The notes under the pieces: model-generated
The model's database searches: none
What the model was told of the DNA's origin: nothing
What the model saw: the letters and a program-made list of their open reading frames with translations, nothing else
Program-made: the position numbers and the translations under genes
Source of the DNA: Bacillota bacterium
GTDB taxonomy: Bacteria; Bacillota; Clostridia; Peptostreptococcales; Anaerovoracaceae
Reading direction: 5' to 3'
NCBI GenBank assembly: GCA_017543805.1
Contig: JAFYFK010000128.1
Span: forward strand, 1 to 9,171
DNA: 9,171 nucleotides
In this document: in pieces, positions 1 through 6,948 of the stretch
Numbering within the stretch: the stretch's first letter is position 1
Layout: every line of letters begins with the position of its first letter

Positions 1-1
1 A

Positions 2-445
2 GCAAATTCGTTCCACATCGGCCTTGCCGATTTCACATACGCCATTGCGGAAGTTCCTTTCATGTTCCTCTTCGCGTCATTCGAAAAGAAACTGGGCTTC
101 CGTAACGTACTGATCCTCTGCCTGGCGTCGAATGTGCTGCAGAGCGTCCTTATGGCGCAGTCGCATTCGGTAGCCGCGACGATAATCATCCTCCTGCTGC
201 AGGGTCCGAGCTTCGGGCTCATGGTGCCGTGCGTGCAGTTTTTCGCTTCCAACAACGTCGACCGGCGCTATATATCGACGGCCCAGCTGTTCAGCACGGC
301 TGTCATACTGTCGGCTTCCATAGTCGCCGGCAATTTCGTCAGCGGCCTTCTGAGCGCCCAAATGCCTCTGAGGGCAATGTTTTACTGGATGGCGGGGATT
401 TCCTCCATCGGCCTTATAATATACGTTCTGGCGGGCAGAAAATAG
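2..445 (+). CDS. MFS transporter, C-terminal half (5' end outside window)
   Basis: The reading frame is open from base 2 to the TAG at 443-445, giving 147 residues with no start inside the window. The ATG at 62 is internal, because coding sequence of the same character runs before it. The protein is very hydrophobic, with about four to five membrane helices separated by short charged loops: one around FEKKLGFRN, one around NNVDRRY. It ends in a short basic tail (AGRK). The pattern of a proline/glutamate-containing helix (AEVPFMFLF), a basic cytoplasmic loop, and a later S-T-A-Q-L segment in a helix resembles the C-terminal bundle of the MFS_1-like/LacY-HcaT type of proton symporters. The substrate cannot be told from this half. 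It converges on the minus-strand operon and is separated from it by a shared terminator, so it is probably not part of that system. Confidence 0.8.
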   Translation, partial: ANSFHIGLADFTYAIAEVPFMFLFASFEKKLGFRNVLILCLASNVLQSVLMAQSHSVAATIIILLLQGPSFGLMVPCVQFFASNNVDRRYISTAQLFSTAVILSASIVAGNFVSGLLSAQMPLRAMFYWMAGISSIGLIIYVLAGRK

Positions 446-462
446 GCTCTGAAGCAAATATA

Positions 463-494
463 AAAACGGACATGCCCCGCGGCATGTCCGTTTT
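463..494. terminator. Bidirectional intrinsic terminator between convergent genes
   Basis: Bases 463-476 pair perfectly with 481-494: a 14-bp stem, of which 10 bp are the core ACGGACATGCC-type arm and the outer four are A:T. The loop is CCGC at 477-480. On the plus strand the stem runs into a T-rich tail (TTTTGTTTTGTTT), ending the MFS transcript 18 bases after its stop. On the minus strand the stem is followed by T-rich sequence (the complement of the A-run at 462-466 and beyond), ending the GRE operon 13 bases after the GRE-2 stop. This marks 507 as the 3' end of the operon. Confidence 0.9.
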
Positions 495-506
495 GTTTTG
501 TTTACG

Positions 507-2795
507 TTACATATTGGCGTATTCGGTCCTTGCGATTATCTCGTCCTGGGTGGTCTTCATCAGCGTCGTGAAGTAAGCCGAGAAGCCGGAAACGCGGACA
601 ACGAGGTCCTGATGCTGTTCCGGATGCTGCTGCGCGGCAACGAGCGTCGCGCGGCTCACAACGTTGAACTGGACTTCCATTCCGCCGTTCTTGAAGTAGG
701 CGTTTACGAGGTCGCGCAGGGCGTCCATATGGCGGTCGCTCTCGAGGAAGCTCGGGCTGAACTTGAGGTCGAGCACCATGCCGTTGGTCGCGACCTTAAG
801 GTCGGTCTTGAGCACGGAGTTGACGACCGCAGTGGGTCCGATCTTGTCGAGGCCCTGCTCCGGACTGAGGGCGTTGGCCAGGGAGACCTCCGCCAGCCTG
901 CCGTCCGGGGTGGCGCCTGTGCGGAGGCCCATCTTGGCGTGGTCTTCCACGGAGTAGAGACCGAGGTTGAACTTTCCGCCGCGCATGTTGCGGTAGCCTT
1001 CGGACATTTCGGCGAACGCCGCTACGAGGTCGTTGAGCATATCGTCCACGCGGCCCTTGTCGTTTCCGAACTTGTCGCAGTGGTTGACGAGGTCGTTGCG
1101 CATTTCGTCGAAGCCCTCGTAATTGACAGCCATTGCGGCCGCGATCTGCTTAAGCGTGTATTTTTTCTCCTCGAAGACCATCTTGTGGATAGCCTCAAGA
1201 CCGTCGACCAGATTGGCCATGCCGCAGAGGTTGACGCCGGAGTTGTTGTAGACTGTGCCGCCGCCTGTAACGTCAAGCCCTTTCTGGAAGCACTTCTCCA
1301 TGGTCGTGGAGAGGAACGGAGTGGGATAGAAATGCATTACTGTCGGGTCGAGCAGGTTGATGGCGTCGAGCGCGATGCCGCCGAAGTACAGGAGCTCGTC
1401 CTTGAACCAGTCATAGAACTCCTCAAAGCTCTTGAATGAATCGAGATCCCTGTCGTCCTTGAGCGGGAACATGTCGCCGGTGAGCGCAGCGGTGCCGTGA
1501 TCCATGCAGAGCTGGAGTATCATCGGCAGATTGATGCGCAGGACTTCGGTCTTGCCGTATTCCTTTTCCGGGGTGCTCATCTCGACGCAGCCGACCATGG
1601 CGTAGTTCTTCGCGTCCTCGGGAGCGATGCCGGAGCGGACCTTTGCAGCGATGCATGCGTTGTCGTAGAAGAACGCCGGGAAGCCCGTGCCGGTCTTGAC
1701 CAGAGCCATGGACTCAGCCCAGAATTCGTCCGGCATGTCGTCGGTGTAGCGCAGGCAGATGAGCGGCTGGTCGAAGCGCAGCCTTCTGGTCGCCTGCAGC
1801 ATTATCTTTGTAACGTCGTTTCCGGCAAACTTTCCGTTTGCGTCGCCGCCGCCGATGGTGACGTTCTGATACGCGTGGAGATTTGCGCTGAACTTGATCC
1901 AGAGCGCGTCGATTATGTCGCTCGCCTCTTCGTAGGTGAGCCTGCCCTCTTCTACATCCTTCTTGTAGAAGGGATAGAGGGTCATGTCCAGACGTCCGAG
2001 GGAGATGGACGCCGGTTCGTTCTCGGCATAGAGCAGCTCGTGGACGAACCATACAAGCTGAACGGCCTCAAAGAAGGTGGACGCCGGCTTGTCCGCGATA
2101 TTCGCGCATGCTCCGGCGATCTTCTCGAGCTGCGCTTTGTATTCCGGAGTCGAAGCTGTCTGAGCCATTTCCGCAGCCATCGCGGCAAAGCGCCTGATGT
2201 ATTTTACGGCCGCGCGGTCGACCATGAGCATTGCCTCAACATAGGGACGGTGTTCGTCGTCGACTGTCTTAAGAGCCTCTTCGCCCTCAGCGATCAGGCC
2301 GCCGAAACCGTTGGTGACGACTCTGCGGTAACCTGCGAGGATGTGACCGCTCTCCCAGTGCTTGTAGAGCCAGTTCTTGACCGCGCTCGCGAAGAACTCC
2401 ATCTTTTCGTAGTCGGCGTCGCCGGGCTTAAGTCCGTGGAACTCCTCGCACTCTTTTGCCTCGCGGATCGACTCAACGCCGAAGTCCGGCCTGTAGCGGG
2501 GATCGTAGTCCTCGGGCATATCTACCGGAAGAGTGGTGTTGTAGGTATAGCGGTACGCAAAACCCGCCAGAATATCATATTCGTTGAGATGTATCCTCTT
2601 TTCCTCGAGGAATCTGGAAAAACCGCGGGCAAACCGCATTGCTGCCGGCTCTTCCGGATGTTTGGCGAATTCCTCTCTGTAGATGATGTCTCTGAGAGGG
2701 ATCTGGCTTCTGTCATGATCCTCGATGCGATGGTCGCGTATCTTCGCGATCCTTTCGCTGCACTTGACTTCGGGCACTGCCCATCTGCTTTCCAT
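507..2795 (-). CDS. Glycyl radical enzyme GRE-2 (pyruvate formate-lyase superfamily; substrate unknown)
   Basis: 762 residues, full length for the compact GREs (roughly 760-790 aa), with a PFL-like domain and a C-terminal glycyl radical domain. The radical loop RVSGFSAYF puts the radical on Gly737. The catalytic thiyl Cys is Cys403 in GCVE, with Glu405 as the likely acid/base. That Cys-x-Glu pattern is known from GRE eliminases (dehydratases, C-N and C-S lyases) and decarboxylases, and is not that of pyruvate formate-lyase itself. His151 in GHILAGY and the SLGRLD segment near 265 match other GRE pocket positions. The ATG at 2795 is preceded by AAAGGAGAT with about 8 bases spacing. It lies 24 bases after the activase stop and is the last gene of the operon. 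It is a paralogue of GRE-1: over the last 151 residues I count 97 identities with no gap. No microcompartment-targeting extension is seen. The reaction and substrate are not assignable by eye. Confidence 0.93.
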   Translation of the reverse strand: MESRWAVPEVKCSERIAKIRDHRIEDHDRSQIPLRDIIYREEFAKHPEEPAAMRFARGFSRFLEEKRIHLNEYDILAGFAYRYTYNTTLPVDMPEDYDPRYRPDFGVESIREAKECEEFHGLKPGDADYEKMEFFASAVKNWLYKHWESGHILAGYRRVVTNGFGGLIAEGEEALKTVDDEHRPYVEAMLMVDRAAVKYIRRFAAMAAEMAQTASTPEYKAQLEKIAGACANIADKPASTFFEAVQLVWFVHELLYAENEPASISLGRLDMTLYPFYKKDVEEGRLTYEEASDIIDALWIKFSANLHAYQNVTIGGGDANGKFAGNDVTKIMLQATRRLRFDQPLICLRYTDDMPDEFWAESMALVKTGTGFPAFFYDNACIAAKVRSGIAPEDAKNYAMVGCVEMSTPEKEYGKTEVLRINLPMILQLCMDHGTAALTGDMFPLKDDRDLDSFKSFEEFYDWFKDELLYFGGIALDAINLLDPTVMHFYPTPFLSTTMEKCFQKGLDVTGGGTVYNNSGVNLCGMANLVDGLEAIHKMVFEEKKYTLKQIAAAMAVNYEGFDEMRNDLVNHCDKFGNDKGRVDDMLNDLVAAFAEMSEGYRNMRGGKFNLGLYSVEDHAKMGLRTGATPDGRLAEVSLANALSPEQGLDKIGPTAVVNSVLKTDLKVATNGMVLDLKFSPSFLESDRHMDALRDLVNAYFKNGGMEVQFNVVSRATLVAAQQHPEQHQDLVVRVSGFSAYFTTLMKTTQDEIIARTEYANM

Positions 2796-2819
2796 TGAAG
2801 GTATCTCCTTTCGTTTTGA

Positions 2820-3737
2820 TTACGATATCTGGGCGGGGAGGCCGAGATCGAGGTAGAACTGCAGCGCCTGCTGCATAAATTCGCCTGTCGGCGGCTTTAC
2901 GTCTTCGGTCTTCGATCTCTGACCTATCATATTGTATTTGCCTACTCCGTACGCGTGGTACGGGAGCAGCTGTATAAGCTTAACGTGTTCCCTTCCGGGG
3001 AGCTCCGCAAGGAAGGACGCGATCTTCCGGAATTCCTCCAGATCGTCGTTCCATCCGGGTATGACAGGGGTGCGTATAAACACGTCGGCGCCGTTATCCG
3101 TGAGAAGCCGCAGGTTTTCCAGTATGCGTCCGTTGGGAACGCCGGTTGCCTGCTCGTGGCGCGCGCTGTCGAAGAGCTTTATGTCGTAGAGGAAGAGCGT
3201 CGTCCAGGGCATTGCCTCCCTGTACCACTCGAAAGGCACGTTTCCCGCGGTGTCGACGCAGGTGGTGTAGCCTGCCTCGCGGCACATTTTCAGCATGGTA
3301 TTCAGATAGTCCCGCTGAAGCATAGGTTCGCCGCCGGAGAACGTGACCCCTCCGCCGGAGCTTTCAAAGTAGTGCCTGTCTTTCCTGATCTCGGCAAAGA
3401 GTTCGTCCGGCGCATAGGCCTTTCCGTTAAGGTCAAGAGCGCTCTGGTAGCAGTTATACGCGCATTTTCCGCAGCCGATGCACTTGCTGCGGTCGATCAG
3501 ATGCTTTCCGTCTTCAGTGATGTGATGCACTCCGGCAGGACATATCTGCTCGCAGCGCCCGCAGCTTACGCAGGAACGCTCCGTAAACTGCAGCGTAGGC
3601 TCCGCGATTATGCATTCAGGATTGTGGCACCATGCGCAGCGCAGATTGCAGCCCTTAAAGAACACTGTAGTCCTTATCCCAGGGCCGTCGTCCACCGAAA
3701 AACGCTGTATATTGCTGACCAGATGTAATTGCTCCAT
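2820..3737 (-). CDS. Glycyl radical enzyme activating enzyme (radical SAM)
   Basis: 305 residues. The radical SAM cluster motif is Cys30-x3-Cys34-x2-Cys37 (CNLRCAWC), preceded by the family-typical DDGPGIRTTVFFKG (residues 16-29). Two ferredoxin-type 4Fe-4S motifs are inserted after it: Cys56/59/62/66 and Cys86/89/92/96. This eight-extra-cysteine architecture is that of activases for eliminating GREs and is absent from the short PFL activase. The SAM-binding GGEP is at 135-138. It uses SAM and an electron to place the radical on the glycine of its partner. Lying between two GRE genes as the only activase seen, it probably serves both. The ATG at 3737 gives the expected N-terminus, but no Shine-Dalgarno sequence lies upstream, where the spacer is very AT-rich. 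This could keep the activase scarce relative to its GRE substrates (inference). Confidence 0.95.
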   Translation of the reverse strand: MEQLHLVSNIQRFSVDDGPGIRTTVFFKGCNLRCAWCHNPECIIAEPTLQFTERSCVSCGRCEQICPAGVHHITEDGKHLIDRSKCIGCGKCAYNCYQSALDLNGKAYAPDELFAEIRKDRHYFESSGGGVTFSGGEPMLQRDYLNTMLKMCREAGYTTCVDTAGNVPFEWYREAMPWTTLFLYDIKLFDSARHEQATGVPNGRILENLRLLTDNGADVFIRTPVIPGWNDDLEEFRKIASFLAELPGREHVKLIQLLPYHAYGVGKYNMIGQRSKTEDVKPPTGEFMQQALQFYLDLGLPAQIS

Positions 3738-3772
3738 GTAAGATTAATTTTTATATTATTGATATTATTGTT
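3738..3772 (-). promoter_or_regulatory. AT-rich spacer before activase, lacking a recognisable RBS
   Basis: The 35 bases between the GRE-1 stop and the activase ATG are almost pure A/T in an otherwise GC-rich operon and contain no AGGAG-like element. Every other visible start from dctM to GRE-2 has one. It could lower activase translation, form an A/U-rich unstructured entry site or RNase target, or hide a weak internal promoter (several TATAAT-like strings occur). None of these is demonstrated by the sequence. Confidence 0.4.
3753..3770. repeat. Perfect tandem 9-mer, two copies
   Basis: The 9-mer ATATTATTG (plus strand) occurs at 3753-3761 and again directly at 3762-3770. It lies entirely within the AT-rich spacer between GRE-1 and the activase. 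It may be simple slippage in AT-rich DNA. Confidence 0.75.
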
Positions 3773-6091
3773 TTATATCCCGTGATACTCGGTCCTTGCG
3801 ATTATCTCGTCCTGAGTGGTCTTGTTGAGAGACCTGAAATACGCGGAGAAGCCCGAGACACGGACTACAAGGTTGTAATACTTTTCCGGCTCCTTCTGGG
3901 CGTTGAGCAGAGTCTGCCTGTCGACCACGCTGATCTGGATCTCCATGCCTCCGGTGTGGAAGTAGGTGTCGATCAGCTGGTGCAGCGCCTCGACGTGCCT
4001 CGGATTCTCCATAAAGCCCGGGTTGAACTTGAGGTCGAGCACCATTCCGTTGGTGCAGGCGTTGAGGTCCGTCTTGACGACGGAGTTTACGAGCGCGGTA
4101 GGCCCGTTCACGTCCATGCCCTGGACGGATGCCATGGAGTTGGACTCAAAGCTGCCGGCAAGCCTCCCGTCGGGGGTCGCGCCGGTCTTCATTCCGGCCT
4201 TGGCGTGGTCCTCGACCGAATAGAGACCCATCATGTAATGGCCGCCGCGCGGGTTCTTTCTGGAATTGACGACCCCGGCGAACGCCGCGATAAGGTCGGA
4301 CATGAAGAAATCGACCTCGTCGTTGTCATTTCCGAACTTCGGGCAGTGGTGCAGCACGATGTTGTGGATGTCCTCGTAACCCGCAAAATTATTGTTGAGT
4401 ATATTCGTAAACTCGGAGAGCCTGACCAGCTTATCCTCGAATACGACTTTCTTGATGGCAGCCAGCGAATCGACAGCTGTGGCGAGGCCGCAGGTGGAAA
4501 CGCCGGTGTTGTTGTAACGGCAGGGTCCGCCGGTGACGTCCATACCCTTCTCGTAGCAGCCGACCATAAGGGACGACAGATACGGGGTCGGGAAGCGCCA
4601 CGGGATCATGGTCTCGACCAGCTCTATGGAACGCATCGCGAGCGCGGTGTACTGCTCCATCTCGCTCTTGTACCAGGCATAGAATTCGTCGAACGTCTTA
4701 ATGCTGTCGAGGTCTTTATCGTCGAACAGCGGAGCGTAGAAGTCCTGCATGGTCGCGTGGCCATGGTTGAACATAAGCTCAAAGAGCTTGGGCCAGTTGA
4801 GATGGACAAGTTCCGTCGGAGTATATTCGTGGCCCGGAAGGCCGGTCTCGACGCAGCCGATTATGGCGTAGTTGCGGGCGTCCTCGGGGCTCTGGCCCGT
4901 GCTCTCCTTGGCGCGGATGCAGATCGGGTCGTAGAATATGCCCGGGAAGCCTGTTCCGGTCTTGATAAGCGCAACGGTCTCGTTCCAGAGGCGCTTGCTC
5001 ATACGGTCGTTGTAGCGGAGATCCATCAGAGGCTGGTCGAACATCATCTTGCGGGATGACTGCATCAGCATATAAGTGAGATCGTTCTCGAAGCAGCTTC
5101 CGTCCTCGTTGGTACCGCTGACGGTCACCGCCTGGTAAGAATGCAGGTTGCCGCTGAACTTGATCCACAGAGCGTCGATCAGCTCACTCGCCTCGTTGTA
5201 GGTCAGCTTTCCTTCCCTCACATCCTTCTCATAGAAAGGATACATGTATTTGTCCATGCGGCCGAGGGATTCGGAAGCCGGCACGTTCTCCGCCATCATG
5301 ATCTCCTGGCCGTACCAGAGGCACTGAACCGCGTCGAAGAAATTGCGCGGAGCGCCGTGCATCAGCCAGCGGCTGGATTCGGCGATGCGGGAAAGATTCT
5401 TTTTCTGAAGGGGATCGTCCGTCTCCGCAGCCATCTTTTCGGCAAGCTCGGCGTAACGGCCGATGTACATTACCGCCGCCTCGTTTGTGATGAGCATGGA
5501 GCGGGCGAATTCCTTATTGACCCCTTCGTGCTCCGCCACAGACTTGCGTCCGAGCTCAACGAGGCCGGAGAAACCGATCTCGACAAGCCTGTCGTAGCCG
5601 GGCAGGATGTGGCCGGAGAACCAGTGCTTATAGAGCCACGCGTCCACGCCTTCGAGGAAGATCCTGAGTTCCTTTGCCTCGGTCGAATCCTCGGAAAGCC
5701 CGTGATATTCCAGAATGGTCTTATATTCGCGCTCGGAGTCGAGGGAGATCGGCGGCCTGTAGAGCGGGTCGAAATCGTCCGGGCAGTCGATGGGCATAGT
5801 AGTATTGTAGGTGTAGCGGTAAGTAAAGCCCGCCAGAAGATCGTGCGGATCGATATGGATCTTCTTGACCTTAAGGAATTCCGCAAATGCCTTGGCAAAG
5901 CGCACAGCCTGGAGATCGTCCGGGTTTTCCGCGAGCACGCGTTCGTAGACGCGGTCTCTTACAGGGATTTCCTTCCTGTCGTGGAAGCTGTCCTTGACCT
6001 CCTTCAGATACTTTACGGTATCGCTGAGGTACAGGTCTTCTGTTTTCGGCGCGTAATCGCTGATGTTAACGATGTTGTCGGCAGCAGTCAT
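3773..6091 (-). CDS. Glycyl radical enzyme GRE-1 (pyruvate formate-lyase superfamily; substrate unknown)
   Basis: 772 residues, full length. The radical loop RVSGFSAYF carries Gly747. The catalytic Cys413 and Glu415 sit in IIGCVETG. Both key elements are intact, and their spacing (334 residues) is the same as in GRE-2. His161 in GHILPGY corresponds to the substrate-contacting His of GRE dehydratases. At the position where glycerol dehydratase has His-Ser before the GR motif, this protein has Ala272-Ser273. Glu427 stands about where that enzyme has Asp447. These alignments are by eye from memory. The pattern argues against a plain glycerol/propanediol dehydratase. It differs from GRE-2 around the Cys loop and in the SYQAVTVSG segment (318-326), so the two may act on different substrates. 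The start at 6091 has AAGGAG with 6-base spacing, and the gene begins 12 bases after the SDR stop. It is about 10 residues longer at the N-terminus than GRE-2. Confidence 0.94.
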   Translation of the reverse strand: MTAADNIVNISDYAPKTEDLYLSDTVKYLKEVKDSFHDRKEIPVRDRVYERVLAENPDDLQAVRFAKAFAEFLKVKKIHIDPHDLLAGFTYRYTYNTTMPIDCPDDFDPLYRPPISLDSEREYKTILEYHGLSEDSTEAKELRIFLEGVDAWLYKHWFSGHILPGYDRLVEIGFSGLVELGRKSVAEHEGVNKEFARSMLITNEAAVMYIGRYAELAEKMAAETDDPLQKKNLSRIAESSRWLMHGAPRNFFDAVQCLWYGQEIMMAENVPASESLGRMDKYMYPFYEKDVREGKLTYNEASELIDALWIKFSGNLHSYQAVTVSGTNEDGSCFENDLTYMLMQSSRKMMFDQPLMDLRYNDRMSKRLWNETVALIKTGTGFPGIFYDPICIRAKESTGQSPEDARNYAIIGCVETGLPGHEYTPTELVHLNWPKLFELMFNHGHATMQDFYAPLFDDKDLDSIKTFDEFYAWYKSEMEQYTALAMRSIELVETMIPWRFPTPYLSSLMVGCYEKGMDVTGGPCRYNNTGVSTCGLATAVDSLAAIKKVVFEDKLVRLSEFTNILNNNFAGYEDIHNIVLHHCPKFGNDNDEVDFFMSDLIAAFAGVVNSRKNPRGGHYMMGLYSVEDHAKAGMKTGATPDGRLAGSFESNSMASVQGMDVNGPTALVNSVVKTDLNACTNGMVLDLKFNPGFMENPRHVEALHQLIDTYFHTGGMEIQISVVDRQTLLNAQKEPEKYYNLVVRVSGFSAYFRSLNKTTQDEIIARTEYHGI

Positions 6092-6103
6092 CTCTGTCTC
6101 CTT

Positions 6104-6937
6104 CTAGTCAAAATGAACTATGCGGGTGTCTTCCTTGTCGTAGGAAAGCGGACGTCCCGCGCACCAGCCGCCGTCCATCAGGAGCGTGTGGCCCGTGACG
6201 AAGTTGGACGCGTCAGAAGCGAGGAAAATGGCGGAACCGATGAATTCCTCGGGCTCGGACATGCGGCCGAAGGGATGCATCGCGTCCACGTTCTCGTAAT
6301 AGCTCACAGGAACGCCGTCGAGCATGGGGGTGTTGATCCATGTCGGAGCGATGGAGTTGACGTTGATATTGTATTTGCCCCAGGCGACCGCGAAGGATTT
6401 GACCATCTGGTGCACGGCGGCCTTGGAGGATTCGTAGACCATGGATTCCCAGGTGTGAGTCATGACGCCCGCGATGGAACCGATCTCTATGATCTTTCCT
6501 CCGCCCTGCTTGATCATGACCTTTCCTACGGCCTGGGTGATGAGTATGGCGCTGGTGAGGTTTACGTCAAGGATCTTGCGCATGTCGTCCTCGTCGAAGT
6601 CCTCGGGCGGATAGCACTTGCCTATGCCGGCGGTGTTTACGAGCACGTCGATGCGCCCGTGCTCCGCGACAGCCTTTTCGACAAGCGCCTCGCACTCGGC
6701 CTTTTTGGTCTGGTCGAAATCGTAGGCAAAGCAGTTGGAATATCCGGCCTCGGCAAGCCTGTCGACCTGCTTCTGCGCCTTTCCCGGAGTACGGGACGCG
6801 AGCAGCACCTTAGCGCCGTTCTCGGCAAAACCGAAGGAGAGAGCGTCTCCGAGTCCGCCGGCTCCGGTAATAAGAACGACTTTGTCCTTTACGCTGAAGA
6901 GTTTTTCCGCATTGGTCTCTTTAATGATCGGTTTCAT
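6104..6937 (-). CDS. SDR-family NAD(P)-dependent oxidoreductase
   Basis: 277 residues, a classical short-chain dehydrogenase with a Rossmann fold. It has a Gly-rich loop TGAGGLG (24-30), VNTAG (100-104, the NNAG equivalent), Asn126 in DVNLTS, catalytic Ser154, Tyr168 and Lys172 (YESSK), NSIAPTWINTPM after the active site, and LLMDGGW near the C-terminus. It resembles gluconate 5-dehydrogenase/KduD-like members acting on sugar acids and polyols, but substrate cannot be read from SDR sequence. Ser48-Arg49 after the second strand, instead of an Asp, hints at NADP(H) (inference). The Gly loop is one residue shorter than the usual TGxxxGxG. A tail of about 20 residues follows DGGW, longer than typical. 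The start at 6937 has AAGGAGG six bases upstream, and the dctM stop codon overlaps this RBS, consistent with translational coupling. It probably interconverts a hydroxyl and a carbonyl before or after the GRE step. Confidence 0.93.
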   Translation of the reverse strand: MKPIIKETNAEKLFSVKDKVVLITGAGGLGDALSFGFAENGAKVLLASRTPGKAQKQVDRLAEAGYSNCFAYDFDQTKKAECEALVEKAVAEHGRIDVLVNTAGIGKCYPPEDFDEDDMRKILDVNLTSAILITQAVGKVMIKQGGGKIIEIGSIAGVMTHTWESMVYESSKAAVHQMVKSFAVAWGKYNINVNSIAPTWINTPMLDGVPVSYYENVDAMHPFGRMSEPEEFIGSAIFLASDASNFVTGHTLLMDGGWCAGRPLSYDKEDTRIVHFD

Positions 6938-6948
6938 TTTTAGCCTCC

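Noticed and set aside
62..445. ATG at 62 as the true start of the MFS gene
   Set aside because: The same frame is open back to base 2 with hydrophobic, transporter-like residues. Only about half of a normal MFS protein would follow 62.
507..2795. GRE-2 as pyruvate formate-lyase
   Set aside because: Pyruvate formate-lyase has two adjacent active-site cysteines and a short activase without extra ferredoxin clusters. Here the motif is Cys-Val-Glu and the activase carries two ferredoxin-type clusters.
498..2798. Long plus-strand open frames (498-1439 and 1497-2798) opposite GRE-2
   Set aside because: Both are antisense to a full-length GRE with intact catalytic motifs. The translations are low-complexity (Val/Glu/Ala/His-rich) and match no family I know.
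3782..5059. 425-codon plus-strand open frame opposite GRE-1
   Set aside because: Same antisense artefact, starting near the GRE-1 stop. Its composition mirrors the complement of the GRE coding strand.
507..6091. Microcompartment-associated GRE (choline or propanediol type)
   Set aside because: Neither GRE has a long N-terminal targeting extension, and no shell-protein or aldehyde dehydrogenase gene is visible in the window.
5141..6943. 600-codon open frame on the plus strand opposite GRE-1 and the SDR
   Set aside because: It is antisense to two well-supported genes and spans their junction. Its translation shows no recognisable family and follows from the GC-biased third positions of the genes below it.
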